Shown here one piece after another: positions 16,861-24,395 of a DNA stretch of 64,000 nt (the first letter of the stretch is position 1; each line of letters opens with the position of its first letter). Below the pieces are notes generated by a model, which saw only the letters and a program-made list of their open reading frames with translations, had not been told where the DNA came from and made no database searches. The DNA is taken from NCBI RefSeq assembly GCF_000725545.1, contig NZ_JNZP01000018.1, positions 1 to 64,000 of the forward strand. The letters are read 5' to 3'. This stretch comes from Streptomyces exfoliatus. Lineage in GTDB: Bacteria; Actinomycetota; Actinomycetes; Streptomycetales; Streptomycetaceae. Made by a program: the position numbers and the translations under genes.

Positions 16861-18492
16861 CTACTCGGCGGGGTCGATCCCGGCCCGGAGGAGTCCGTAC
16901 GTGAAGGCGTCCTCCAGGGCCTGCCAGGAGGCCGCGATCACGTTCTCGCCGACGCCGACCGTCGCCCACTCGCCGTTGCCGTCGCTGGTGGTGATCAGGA
17001 CACGGGTCGTGGACTCGGTGCCGTGGCGGCCCTCCAGGATGCGGACCTTGTAGTCGACCAGCTCGAACTTGGCGAGCTGCGGGTAGATCCGCTCCAGGGC
17101 CACCCGCATCGCCAGGTCGAGCGCGTTGACCGGGCCGTTGCCCTCGGCGGTGGCGACGATCCGCTCGCCCTTGGCCCAGAGCTTCACGGTGGCCTCGTTG
17201 GCGTGGGTGCCGTCGGGGCGGTCCTCGACGATCGCGCGCCACGACTCCGTACGGAAGTAGCGGCGGGCCCGGCCCTCCACCTCCTCGCGCAGGAGGAGCT
17301 CGAAGGAGGCGTCGGCGGCCTCGTACGTGTAGCCCTGGAGCTCGCGCTCCTTGACCCGCTCGACGACGCGGGCGATGAGCTCGCGGTCGCCGCCCAGGTC
17401 GACGCCGAGCTCCTTGCCCTTGAGCTCGATGGAGGCGCGTCCGGCCATGTCGGAGACGAGCATCCGCATGGTGTTGCCGACCAGCTCGGGGTCGATGTGC
17501 TGGTAGAGGTCCGGGTCGACCTTGATCGCGGAGGCGTGGAGTCCGGCCTTGTGGGCGAAGGCGGAGACGCCGACGTAGGGCTGGTGGGTGGAGGGCGTCA
17601 GGTTGACGACCTCGGCGATGGCGTGCGAGATCCGGGTCATCTCGGCGAGGGCGCCGTCGGGCAGCACCTTCTTGCCGTACTTGAGTTCCAGGGCCGCGAC
17701 GACGGGGAAGAGGTTGGCGTTGCCGACCCGCTCGCCGTAGCCGTTGGCGGTGCACTGGACGTGGGTGGCGCCGGCGTCGACGGCGGCCAGGGTGTTGGCG
17801 ACGGCGCAGCCGGTGTCGTCCTGGGCGTGGATGCCGAGGCGGGCGCCGGTGTCGGCGAGGACGGTGGCGACGACGGCCTGGACCTGGGCCGGGAGCATGC
17901 CGCCGTTGGTGTCGCAGAGGATGACGACGTCGGCGCCGGCCTCGTGCGCGGCGCGGACGACGGCCTTGGCGTAGTCGGGGTTGGCCTTGTAGCCGTCGAA
18001 GAAGTGCTCGCAGTCGACGAAGACGCGGCGGCCCTGGGAGCACAGGTGGGCGACGGTGTCGCGGACCATCTCCAGGTTCTCGTCGAGGGTGGTGCGCAGG
18101 GCCAGTTCGACGTGCCGGTCGTGGGACTTGGCGACGAGGGTGACGACCGGGGCGCCGGAGTCCAGGAGGGCCTTGACCTGCGGGTCCTCGGCAGCCTTGC
18201 CGCCGGCCCTGCGGGTGGCGCCGAAGGCCACGAGCTGCGCGTTCTTGAACGCGATCTCCTGGGTGGCGCGGGCGAAGAACTCCGTGTCGCGCGGGTTGGC
18301 GCCGGGCCAGCCGCCCTCGATGAAGCCCACACCGAACTCGTCGAGGTGCCGGGCGATGGTCAGCTTGTCCGCGACGGTGAGGTTGATGCCTTCACGCTGC
18401 GCCCCGTCGCGCAGCGTCGTGTCGAAGACATGGAAGCTGTCGTCGACGTGGCTGTCGCCGAGGCGCGAGCTCTCGCCGTTCTCCGTGGTCAT
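16861..18492 (-). CDS. cimA: (R)-citramalate synthase
   Basis: A 543-residue enzyme of the alpha-isopropylmalate synthase/homocitrate synthase family that condenses pyruvate and acetyl-CoA to citramalate, the threonine-independent entry to isoleucine. The HMGL-like barrel starts with FDTTLRDGAQREGINLT, includes EGGWPGANPRD and CDTNGGMLP, and the Zn/metal region HAQDDTGCAVANTLAAV. NGYGERVGNANLFPVV and HKAGLHASAI follow, then a C-terminal LeuA-type regulatory dimer domain. The EGGWPGA and length pattern separate it from true LeuA. ATG at 18492 follows AGGAG by 11 bases. A leader peptide and attenuator lie upstream, so it is probably controlled by isoleucine supply. Confidence 0.85.
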   Translation of the reverse strand: MTTENGESSRLGDSHVDDSFHVFDTTLRDGAQREGINLTVADKLTIARHLDEFGVGFIEGGWPGANPRDTEFFARATQEIAFKNAQLVAFGATRRAGGKAAEDPQVKALLDSGAPVVTLVAKSHDRHVELALRTTLDENLEMVRDTVAHLCSQGRRVFVDCEHFFDGYKANPDYAKAVVRAAHEAGADVVILCDTNGGMLPAQVQAVVATVLADTGARLGIHAQDDTGCAVANTLAAVDAGATHVQCTANGYGERVGNANLFPVVAALELKYGKKVLPDGALAEMTRISHAIAEVVNLTPSTHQPYVGVSAFAHKAGLHASAIKVDPDLYQHIDPELVGNTMRMLVSDMAGRASIELKGKELGVDLGGDRELIARVVERVKERELQGYTYEAADASFELLLREEVEGRARRYFRTESWRAIVEDRPDGTHANEATVKLWAKGERIVATAEGNGPVNALDLAMRVALERIYPQLAKFELVDYKVRILEGRHGTESTTRVLITTSDGNGEWATVGVGENVIAASWQALEDAFTYGLLRAGIDPAE

Positions 18493-18594
18493 GACTGTGA
18501 TGGCTCCTGTCGGATGTGGCTCCGGAAGGTCTGGATCCACTTGCCCCCATTCTCACGCGTCGTCCGCTTCCGGCATGGGTGGGGCCGGAAAACG

Positions 18595-18620
18595 AAAAAA
18601 CCCCTCGCGGGTGCGAGAGG
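18595..18620 (-). terminator. Attenuator terminator upstream of cimA
   Basis: On the minus strand CCUCUCGC, an ACCC loop, GCGAGGGG (one mismatch) and then six U residues form a classical intrinsic terminator about 100 bases before the cimA start. U-run terminators are rare in this genome type, which supports a regulated attenuator. Confidence 0.75.
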
Positions 18621-18674
18621 TCTGCGCGCGGGTCTGAGGCACGGTGTCCACTGCCGCGGGGGTCGTGCCGCGGT

Positions 18675-18716
18675 TCAGTGGCCACTGCGGACCGGCGCGC
18701 TGCTGCCGATAATCAT
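18675..18716 (-). CDS. cimA leader peptide
   Basis: A 13-codon open frame MIIGSSAPVRSGH, with two consecutive isoleucine codons at positions 2 and 3, lies upstream of the attenuator hairpin. Its last codons form one arm of a strong stem (18668-18681 with 18648-18659), so a ribosome finishing or stalling on the leader would change the fold. A candidate promoter TGTCAG, 17-bp spacer, TACCAC would start transcription near the ATG, and no Shine-Dalgarno is seen, so the leader may be translated from a leaderless transcript. Isoleucine starvation is the inferred signal. Confidence 0.6.
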   Translation of the reverse strand: MIIGSSAPVRSGH

Positions 18717-18774
18717 CGTGGTAGCAAGCACGCCGGAAGTCTGACACAGGTGGAACGCGGGCGGGACGCCGGTC

Positions 18775-20103
18775 TCACGATACGGGCAGCTGATCCCGCT
18801 TCTGCCCCGGCACGGCGGCCTCGCCCGTCCCGACCCGGCCCAGGTCGATGTCCCGGGTCTCCCGCATCGTGAGGTAGACGACCAGGCTGACGGCCGCGCA
18901 GCCCGCCACGTACCAGAAGAAGCCCGACTCGATGCCGGCGTCCTTGAACCAGAGGGCCACGTACTCGGCGGTGCCGCCGAAGAGGGCGTTGGCGATCGCG
19001 TACGGCAGGGCGACGCCGAGGGCGCGGATGCCGGTGGGGAAGAGCTCGGCCTTCACGCAGGCGTTGATGGAGGTGTAGCCGGTGATGACGACGAGCGCGA
19101 GCAGGGAGAGGCCGAGGGCCGGCCAGAAGGAGCCGGCGTGCTTCAGCATCGTCATGATCGGCACGGTGAGGAGGGTGGAGCCGACCGCGAAGGTGATGAG
19201 GAGCGGCCGGCGGCCGATCCGGTCGGAGAGGCGCCCGGCCAGCGGCTGGAGGCAGGCGAAGACGATCAGGGCGCAGAAGGAGACCAGGGTCGCGGTCTGC
19301 TTGGGGAGCCCGGCGGAGTTGGACAGGTACTTGGTGAGGTAGGTGGTGTACGTGTAGTACGCCACGGTCCCGCCCATGGTGAGCGCGACGACGAGGAAGG
19401 CCTCGCGCCTGTGCGCCCAGAGGGCCTTGAGGGTGCCCTTCTGGTCGCCCGCGACGCCGGCGTCGGCGCTCTCCTCGTACACCTCGGTCTCCAACATGGT
19501 GCGGCGGAGGTAGAAGACGACGGCCGCGCCGAGGGCGCCGATGACGAAGGGGATGCGCCAGCCCCAGCTGTGCAGGGCCTCGGTGGACAGGGCCTGCTGG
19601 AGGATGAGCAGCAGGCCGAGGCCCAGGATCTGGCCCGCGGTCATCGACACGTACTGGAAGCTGGAGGCGAAGCCGCGGTGCTTCGGGTCCGAGGCCTCGG
19701 TGAGGTAGGTGGCGCTGGCGGCGTACTCGCCGCCGACGGAGAGCCCCTGGAGGAGGCGGGCGACCAGGAGGACGGCGGCACCGCCGTAGCCGGCGACGGC
19801 GTAGGTGGGCGCGACCGCGATGAGGAGGGCGGAGGCGGACATCAGGGTGACGGTGAGGGTGAGGGCCGCCTTGCGACCCTTGCGGTCACCGACCCGGCCG
19901 AGGAGCCAGCCGCCGACGGGCCGCATGAAGAAGCCGACCGCGAAGATGCCGGCGGTGTTCATGAGTCTGGCGGTGTCGTTGCTCTCGGGGAAGAACGCTC
20001 CCGCGAAGTAGGTGGCGAAGCTCGCGTACACGAACCAGTCGAACCACTCGACCATGTTGCCCGCGGATCCGACCCAGATCTTCTTCCACTGATCTCGTCC
20101 CAT
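18775..20103 (-). CDS. MFS transporter, metabolite:H+ symporter (MHS) type
   Basis: A 442-residue, 12-span carrier of the major facilitator superfamily. MVEWFDWFVYASFATYFAGA at span 1, GRVGDRKGRKAAL between spans 2 and 3, RLLQGLSVGGEYAAS in span 4 and GWRIPFVIG are hallmarks of the MHS family, which includes KgtP, ProP and ShiA and moves organic acids or zwitterions with protons. The substrate is unknown. It starts 75 bases downstream of the TetR gene and is the last gene of the ureAB-ureC-deiminase-TetR run, so it may supply or export a substrate of those enzymes. Confidence 0.85.
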   Translation of the reverse strand: MGRDQWKKIWVGSAGNMVEWFDWFVYASFATYFAGAFFPESNDTARLMNTAGIFAVGFFMRPVGGWLLGRVGDRKGRKAALTLTVTLMSASALLIAVAPTYAVAGYGGAAVLLVARLLQGLSVGGEYAASATYLTEASDPKHRGFASSFQYVSMTAGQILGLGLLLILQQALSTEALHSWGWRIPFVIGALGAAVVFYLRRTMLETEVYEESADAGVAGDQKGTLKALWAHRREAFLVVALTMGGTVAYYTYTTYLTKYLSNSAGLPKQTATLVSFCALIVFACLQPLAGRLSDRIGRRPLLITFAVGSTLLTVPIMTMLKHAGSFWPALGLSLLALVVITGYTSINACVKAELFPTGIRALGVALPYAIANALFGGTAEYVALWFKDAGIESGFFWYVAGCAAVSLVVYLTMRETRDIDLGRVGTGEAAVPGQKRDQLPVS

Positions 20104-20178
20104 GGTCCGGAACCGTGCCGGAGATCACGCGCCGACAACAAGGCCGCGGCCCACAACGATCAGGTCTACTTACGTGCG

Positions 20179-20808
20179 TTACGGTCGCGACACCAGATCC
20201 TGATCGATGAACTCCCGTACGTGCCCGAGGACTTGCTCCCTCCCGGTGCCCGGAATACCCACGGCGACGTGCACGCTGAAGCCGTCGAGCAGGGCGCGCA
20301 TCCGGGTGGCGAACCGGTCGGGGTCGACCGCCCGGAACTCGCCCCGCGAGACGCCCTCGGCGAGGATCGCGACGAGGTCCCGGTGCCAGGCCCCCTCGAT
20401 GGCGGCCTGGCGCGCGCGGGCGTCGTCGTCGGCGTTCTGCGACCGGTTCCAGACCTCCAGCCAGAGGGTCCAGTGCGGGTCACGCGGCCCGTCGGGCACG
20501 TACACGTCGACGTACCCGTCGAGCCGCTCGCGCGCGCTCCCGGGCCGGGAGAGCAGCGCGCTGCGCTCAGCCCCGAGCCGCCCCTCGCTCCACTCCAGGG
20601 TCTGGAGCAGCAGCTCGTCCTTGGTGCGGAAGTAGTAGAGCAGGTGCCCGCTGCTCATCCCGACCTGCCGCCCGAGCCCGGCCATGGTGAGCCCGTCGAG
20701 CCCGCGCTCGGCGATGGTGTCCATGGCCGCGGCGAGAAGCTCCTCGCGGGGCGGGGCGGCCTGGTTGCGGCGGCGGGGAGGGGGCGGCGGGCTGCTGCTC
20801 TGACTCAC
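20179..20808 (-). CDS. TetR/AcrR family regulator
   Basis: A 209-residue repressor with a Pro-rich start and an N-terminal helix-turn-helix at about 20-68 (DTIAERGLDGLTMAGLGRQV, HLLYYFRTKDELLLQTL). The C-terminal domain resembles BetI-type ligand domains (WLEVWNRSQNADDDARARQA). The GTG start at 20808 is 29 bases past the deiminase stop, which places it in the same transcription unit. It is the best local candidate to bind the repeated element at 24267-24352. Confidence 0.82.
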   Translation of the reverse strand: MSQSSSPPPPPRRRNQAAPPREELLAAAMDTIAERGLDGLTMAGLGRQVGMSSGHLLYYFRTKDELLLQTLEWSEGRLGAERSALLSRPGSARERLDGYVDVYVPDGPRDPHWTLWLEVWNRSQNADDDARARQAAIEGAWHRDLVAILAEGVSRGEFRAVDPDRFATRMRALLDGFSVHVAVGIPGTGREQVLGHVREFIDQDLVSRP

Positions 20809-20837
20809 TCGTACGTTCTACCGCATGCCCGGGGGGC

Positions 20838-21854
20838 TCAGACCTTCGGCTGCTGCTGGGTGATGCAGTGGATGCCGCCGCCGCCCGCGAAGATCGTCCG
20901 GGCGTCGACGAGGACGACCTCGCGCTCCGGGAAGAGGCGGCGGAAGATCTCGGCCGCCAGTTCGTCGTGGGGGTCGTCGAAGGCGCAGAGGACCACGCCG
21001 TCGTTGCACAGGTAGTGGTTGATGTACGAGTAGTCGACCCAGTCGCCGTCCTCGTCCTTGAGGACGGTGGGGGCCGGGATCTCGACGACCTCCAGGGGGC
21101 GGCCCTGGGCGTCGGTCTGGCCGCGCAGGATGTTCACGTACATCCGCGACCGCTCGTAGTCGGGGTGGGCCGGGTTCTGCTGGCTGTGCACGAGGACCGT
21201 GCCGGGGCGGGCGAAGGCGGCGACGATGTCGACGTGGCCCTGGGTGCCGTAGAGGCCGTAGTCGCCGGTGAGGCCGTTGGGGAGCCAGATCGCCTTGGTG
21301 GTGCCGAGCTTGGCGTGGATCTCGTTCTCGACCTGTTCGCGGGTCCACTCGGGGTTGCGGCCCGAGCCGAGCTGCACGGTGTCGGTGAGCAGGACGGTGC
21401 CCTCGCCGTCGACGTGGATCGCGCCGCCCTCGTTGACGAGGGAGGAGGCGAGTACGGGGACCTGCGCGAGGTCGGCGACATGGCGGGCGATCTTGGAGTC
21501 GTGCTCCCAGCGGGCCCAGTCCTGGGCGCCCCAGCCGTTGAACACCCAGTCCACGGCGGCGAGTTCGGTGCCGTTCGTGACGAACGTCGGGCCGATGTCC
21601 CGCATCCAGGCGTCGTCGAGGTCCCGCTCGACCAGCTCGATCTCCGGGCCGAGCAGCGCGGCGGCCGACGCGGCGTCGCCGGGGGCGACCACCATCGTCA
21701 CCGGCTCGAAGCGGCGTACGGCGCGGGCCACCGACGCCCAGGCGGCGCGGGCCTCGGCGAGTTCGTCCTCGTTGGTGAAGGTGGGGTTGGTGCCGGGCCA
21801 GGCCATCCAGGTGCGCTCGTGCGGCATCCACTCGGCGGGCATGCGGTAGCTCAT
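20838..21854 (-). CDS. Agmatine deiminase/peptidyl-arginine deiminase family protein
   Basis: A 338-residue guanidino-modifying enzyme. Agmatine deiminase converts agmatine to N-carbamoylputrescine and ammonia. The N-terminal MPAEWMPHERTWMAWP, DDAWMRDIGPTFV, NEGGAIHVDGEG, QGHVDIVAAFARPG and the C-terminal GGGGIHCITQQQPK with nucleophile Cys330 are all present. The start ATG at 21854 has AAGGAC upstream and lies 19 bases beyond the ureC stop. No N-carbamoylputrescine amidase (AguB) gene accompanies it. Substrate could be agmatine or another guanidino compound. Confidence 0.85.
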   Translation of the reverse strand: MSYRMPAEWMPHERTWMAWPGTNPTFTNEDELAEARAAWASVARAVRRFEPVTMVVAPGDAASAAALLGPEIELVERDLDDAWMRDIGPTFVTNGTELAAVDWVFNGWGAQDWARWEHDSKIARHVADLAQVPVLASSLVNEGGAIHVDGEGTVLLTDTVQLGSGRNPEWTREQVENEIHAKLGTTKAIWLPNGLTGDYGLYGTQGHVDIVAAFARPGTVLVHSQQNPAHPDYERSRMYVNILRGQTDAQGRPLEVVEIPAPTVLKDEDGDWVDYSYINHYLCNDGVVLCAFDDPHDELAAEIFRRLFPEREVVLVDARTIFAGGGGIHCITQQQPKV

Positions 21855-21873
21855 CGACAGGTCCTTAGCGGGG

Positions 21874-23556
21874 TCAGAGGAAGTAGAGGCGGTTGAGGGA
21901 GACGGACTCGACCGCCTCGGAGCGGATCGGGGAGCCGTCGAGCGAGACGAGTCCCGTGCGGTCGTCGACCTGGACGTCTCCGACCCGGGAGTTGAGCAGC
22001 AGGTCGGCGGGGCCGATCCCGCGCGTGCCGCGCACCGGGACGCGGCGGCGCCGGGTCGGCATCCTGTCGGCGCCGAGGTCGACGGCGGCCTGGGCGACGA
22101 ACGCGACGGAGATGTCGGCGGCGGTGGCGCCGTGCCCGCCGAACAACGGCCCGAGGACGAGCGGTTCGCAGGTGTCGGTGGCGGCGTTCGGATCGCCCAC
22201 GACTCCCCACGCGGGGAAGCCGGACTTGAGCACCAGCTGCGGCTTGGCGCCGAAGAACTCGGGCCGCCACAGCACGATGTCGGCCAGCTTCCCGGCCTCG
22301 ATCGAGCCGATCTCGTGGGCGAGGCCGTGGGCGATCGCCGGGTTGATGGTGAGCTTGGCCAGGTAGCGGAGCACGCGCGCGTTGTCGTCGTGTGCGCCGT
22401 CACCCTCCATGGGGCCCAGCTCGGCCTTCATCTTCCCGGCCATGGCGAAGGTCCGGCGTACGGTCTCGCCGGCCCTTCCCATCCCCTGCGCGTCGGAGGA
22501 GGTGATCCCGATCGCGCCGAGGTCGTGCAGGACGTCCTCCGCGCCCATCGTCCCGGCCCGGATCCGGTCGCGCGCCATGGCGGCGTCGCCCGGCAGGTCG
22601 GTCTTCAGGTCGTGGACGGAGACGATCATCCCGTAGTGCTCGGCGACCGCGTCGCGACCGAAGGGCAGGGTGGGGTTGGTGGAGGAGCCGATGACGTTCG
22701 GCACGCCCGCCATCTTCAGGACGTTGGGGACGTGTCCGCCGCCGCAGCCCTCGATGTGGAAGGCGTGGATCGTGCGCCCGTCGAGGACGCGGAGGGTGTC
22801 CTCCACGGACAGGCACTCGTTGAGGCCGTCGCTGTGCAGGGCGACCTGCACGTCGTGCTCCTCGGCCACCCGCAGGGCGGTGTCCAGGGCGCGGGTGTGG
22901 GCGCCCATGTCCTCGTGGACCTTGAAGCCGGACGCGCCGCCCTCGGCGAGCGCCTCGACCAGCGGCGCCGGGTCCGAGGAGGAGCCGCGGGCGAGGAAGC
23001 CGATGTTGACCGGCCAGGCGTCGAAGGCGTTGAACGCGTGCCGCAGGGCCCAGGGCGAGTTGACGCCGACGCCCCAGACCGGGCCGAACTCCTGCCCGAT
23101 GACGGTGGTGACACCGCTCGCGAGCGAGGCCTCCATGATCCGGGGGGAGAGCAGGTGGACATGGGTGTCGACGGCTCCGGCGGTGGCGATGAGGCCCTCG
23201 CCGGAGACGATGGAGGTGCCGGTGCCGACGACGACGTCGACGCCGTCGAGGGTGTCGGGGTTGCCGGCCCGCCCGATGGCGTGGATCCGGCCCTCGCGGA
23301 TGCCGATCGACACCTTCCGGATGCCGAGGACGGCGTCGAGCACCAGGACGTTGCTGATGACGACGTCGCAGGTCTCGCGGACGGCGGCGGCCTTGAGGTG
23401 GAGCCCGTCGCGGGCGGTCTTGCCGAAGCCGGCGAGGAACTCGTCGCCGGGCTGCTGGGAGTCCGACTCGACCCGGACGACGAGCCCGGAGTCGCCCAGG
23501 ACGACACGGTCGCCGGCGCGCGGGCCGTGCACGGATGCGTACTCGTACGGGTCCAT
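21874..23556 (-). CDS. ureC: Urease alpha subunit paralogue with an altered active-site flap
   Basis: A 560-residue member of the urease catalytic subunit family. The metal ligands are complete: DTHVH (His132, His134), FKVHEDMG (carbamylated Lys212, His214, Asp216), His241 in ALHSDGLNE, His267 in FHIEGCGGGH and Asp355 in SSDAQGMGR. The mobile flap that reads MVCHHLD in classical ureases is here IVSVHDLKTD: the catalytic His (His315) is kept, the flap Cys is Val and the second His is Asp. Its ATG overlaps the ureAB stop (TGATG), indicating translational coupling. No ureDEFG accessory genes are in the window. Activity on urea is possible, but a substituted urea is an alternative. Confidence 0.85.
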   Translation of the reverse strand: MDPYEYASVHGPRAGDRVVLGDSGLVVRVESDSQQPGDEFLAGFGKTARDGLHLKAAAVRETCDVVISNVLVLDAVLGIRKVSIGIREGRIHAIGRAGNPDTLDGVDVVVGTGTSIVSGEGLIATAGAVDTHVHLLSPRIMEASLASGVTTVIGQEFGPVWGVGVNSPWALRHAFNAFDAWPVNIGFLARGSSSDPAPLVEALAEGGASGFKVHEDMGAHTRALDTALRVAEEHDVQVALHSDGLNECLSVEDTLRVLDGRTIHAFHIEGCGGGHVPNVLKMAGVPNVIGSSTNPTLPFGRDAVAEHYGMIVSVHDLKTDLPGDAAMARDRIRAGTMGAEDVLHDLGAIGITSSDAQGMGRAGETVRRTFAMAGKMKAELGPMEGDGAHDDNARVLRYLAKLTINPAIAHGLAHEIGSIEAGKLADIVLWRPEFFGAKPQLVLKSGFPAWGVVGDPNAATDTCEPLVLGPLFGGHGATAADISVAFVAQAAVDLGADRMPTRRRRVPVRGTRGIGPADLLLNSRVGDVQVDDRTGLVSLDGSPIRSEAVESVSLNRLYFL

Positions 23557-24248
23557 CAGACGTCGTCTCCGCTCTCGGTACCCAGGTAGCCGCACGCCCG
23601 CGCCCTGCGCAGGGCCTCTTCCTTCGCGCCGGGCGCGTCCAGCGGGCCGTCGACCAGGCCCGCGAAGCCGATGGCGACGCGGGCGCCGCCGATCGGTACG
23701 AGCGGCACGTCGGCCTCGCCGCCCGGGTCGAAGCGGAAGGAGGCGCCGGCCGGGATGGCGAGCCGCATGCCGTAGGCGGCGGCCCGGTCGAAGTCGAGGC
23801 GCGGATTGGCCTCGAAGAAGTGGAAGTGGGAGGTGACGCTGACCGGGACGGTGGCCGTGTTCCGTACCGGGAGGGTGAGCGCCGGCTCGGTCTCCGGGTG
23901 TCCGGGGCCGGGCAGCAGCGCGCCGGGCGCCGCCGGACCGAGGCCGCCGCCGATGGGGTCGGAGACGACCGCGAGCCGTGAGCCGTCGTCGAAGACGGCT
24001 TCGACGTGGACCTCGGTGACCACGTCGGCGACGCCGGGGAGGACGTCGTCGGGGCCGAGCACCGAGCGGGCGGCCTCGATCGCCTCGGCGAGTCGCTTGC
24101 CGTCGCGGGCCGCCTCGCAGACGGTGTCCGCGATGAGCGCGGTCGCCTCGGGGACATTGAGCCGCAGGCCCCTGGCCCGGCGGGCACGGGCGAGCTCGGC
24201 GGCGCCGAAGAGCAGCAGCCGGTCGCGTTCCGTGGGGGTCAGTCGCAC
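23556..24248 (-). CDS. ureAB: Urease gamma-beta subunit fusion
   Basis: A 230-residue fusion of the urease gamma subunit (about 1-100, MRLTPTERDRLLLFGAAELA, LNVPEATALIAD, VLPGVADVVTEVHVEAVFDD) and beta subunit (about 110-225, NTATVPVSVTSHFHFFEAN, RAAAYGMRLAIPAG). Such fusions occur in Helicobacter and in second urease loci of actinomycetes. It is the first gene of the unit that continues into ureC. The start ATG at 24248 is the first Met of the conserved gamma-subunit N-terminus. Confidence 0.87.
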   Translation of the reverse strand: MRLTPTERDRLLLFGAAELARARRARGLRLNVPEATALIADTVCEAARDGKRLAEAIEAARSVLGPDDVLPGVADVVTEVHVEAVFDDGSRLAVVSDPIGGGLGPAAPGALLPGPGHPETEPALTLPVRNTATVPVSVTSHFHFFEANPRLDFDRAAAYGMRLAIPAGASFRFDPGGEADVPLVPIGGARVAIGFAGLVDGPLDAPGAKEEALRRARACGYLGTESGDDV

Positions 24249-24266
24249 GTCCGAAACACCTCCTGT

Positions 24267-24352
24267 TTGAGCACCACTCTAAATGTTGAGGCGCAGGGAT
24301 CCAAGCATTGACTCGCCAGCGGACTCAGGTCACATTGAGTGTCACTCTAAAT
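24267..24352. promoter_or_regulatory. Two copies of TTGAGNNNCACTCTAAAT in the ureAB/permease divergent promoter
   Basis: The 18-bp element occurs in the same orientation at 24267-24284 and 24335-24352, 68 bp apart, in the 147-bp gap between ureAB and the permease. The right copy contains the inverted repeat GAGTG-T-CACTC. One copy lies near each divergent gene, as expected for one regulator controlling both units. Confidence 0.6.
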
Positions 24353-24395
24353 CCGTCACCCCCCACCCCCACCGCTCCCGTCCCCAGGAGTCCCC

